A stretch of 6,456 nucleotides of DNA from Chitinophagaceae bacterium (GTDB lineage: Bacteria; Bacteroidota; Bacteroidia; Chitinophagales; Chitinophagaceae), in contig JANYEU010000072.1 in the NCBI GenBank assembly GCA_025362915.1, positions 1-6,456 of the forward strand, in the 5' to 3' direction. The position numbers and the translations under genes were made by a program. The notes under the pieces were generated by a model, which had not been told where the DNA came from, did no database searches, and saw nothing but the letters and a program-made list of their open reading frames with translations. Below, piece after piece: positions 6,179 through 6,456 of this stretch; position 1 is the stretch's first letter, and each line of letters starts with the position of its first letter.

Positions 6179-6227
6179 TTTAATCTTTTTACTTTCGACT
6201 CATCACTTTCGACTTTTGACTTAGTTT
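6179..6227 (-). repeat. Heptanucleotide array filling the permease-lolA-like gap (7 units)
   Basis: Read on the minus strand, seven 7-nt units run from AAACTAA at 6227-6221 (which overlaps the permease stop) through GTCAAAA, GTCGAAA, GTGATGA, GTCGAAA and GTAAAAA to GATTAAA (6185-6179), which touches the ATG of the LolA-like gene. The phase holds over all 49 nt. The array is the entire leader between the two genes and contains no strong Shine-Dalgarno sequence. Confidence 0.75.
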
Positions 6228-6456
6228 AACTTAAAATATCTTTCCTTTTAAATATTACCATTGTTGCACCAACAAAGCCAACTATATGAAATATCAATAC
6301 CAAAGCGGAAGTAATAATCCTGTCGGGGCGTTGTAGGCTTCCAAGAATCACAGCATTATCTGCATTAACTTTCGGGTCAAAAAACTCTTTCCAGTTTACC
6401 ATATAAGTGGTGAAAAGAAAGGGTTGTATCTTTTGGAATAAAGGAATACTCATGGT
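6226..6456 (-). CDS. ABC-2 type transporter permease, C-terminal part (partial)
   Basis: The frame is open to the window edge, so only the last 76 or so residues are visible and the ATG at 6453 is probably an internal methionine. The sequence KIQPFLFTTYMVNWKEFFDP near the start of the visible part, then a single membrane helix (IITSALVLIFHIVGFVGATMVIF) and the ending KRKDILS, is the C-terminal pattern I know from Bacteroidota ABC-2 type permeases, where a final helix is followed by FxxKDIxS. Such permeases form the membrane channel of an exporter with an ATPase usually encoded next to them. The partner ATPase would lie beyond the window on the right. The exported substrate cannot be told. The stop at 6226-6228 overlaps the heptad array, and the LolA-like gene follows. 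Confidence 0.65.
   Translation of the reverse strand, partial: TMSIPLFQKIQPFLFTTYMVNWKEFFDPKVNADNAVILGSLQRPDRIITSALVLIFHIVGFVGATMVIFKRKDILS

Overview
The window looks like a piece of a low-GC Bacteroidota chromosome, probably from the Chitinophagaceae or a nearby family. The evidence is the roughly 620-residue YidC with a long periplasmic insert, a GLPGLI/DUF4412-like secreted protein, a stand-alone MnmD methyltransferase without the MnmC oxidase half, signal peptides ending in Ala-Gln or Ser-Gln, little Shine-Dalgarno sequence, and TAnnTTTG-type -7 promoter elements. The lineage is inferred from protein style, not from a marker gene.

Layout, left to right. Positions 1-145 carry an AT-rich array whose CCC-ended motif recurs about every 21 bp. 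A plus-strand gene (260-949) encodes a family I know only as uncharacterised multi-copy Bacteroidota proteins with a C-terminal fibronectin-III-like region. It converges on a minus-strand gene for an exported GLPGLI-like protein (1072-1698), with a terminator that can work in both directions between them. Upstream on the minus strand lies yidC (1824-3680), with its own strong terminator. yidC is divergent from mnmD (3917-4582, plus), and each has a -7-like promoter element in the shared intergenic region. Positions 4583-5488 hold no intact gene. The first part is a heavily decayed pseudogene of a nucleotidyltransferase-like (AbiEii-like) protein. The second part is a cluster of hairpins and an imperfect palindromic element with a 21-bp tandem duplication at one end. 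The right edge is a minus-strand pair: the C-terminal end of an ABC-2 type permease (6226 to the window edge) followed by a LolA-like outer-membrane lipoprotein-sorting protein (5489-6178).

Functionally, YidC inserts inner-membrane proteins, the LolA-like and GLPGLI-like proteins are exported envelope proteins, and MnmD modifies the wobble uridine of tRNAs. These are mostly housekeeping or envelope functions and I do not see them forming one system. I found no intact defence system, CRISPR array, transposase, tRNA or rRNA.

The most unusual signal is not a gene. Four gene borders carry phased 7-nt repeat arrays (1023-1078, 3714-3783, 3878-3919, 6179-6227). One fills the whole permease-to-LolA gap as exactly seven heptads, and another runs in phase into the mnmD start codon. 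I consider these arrays, the 21-bp periodic array at the left edge and the palindromic element at 5266-5430 the items most worth a second look.
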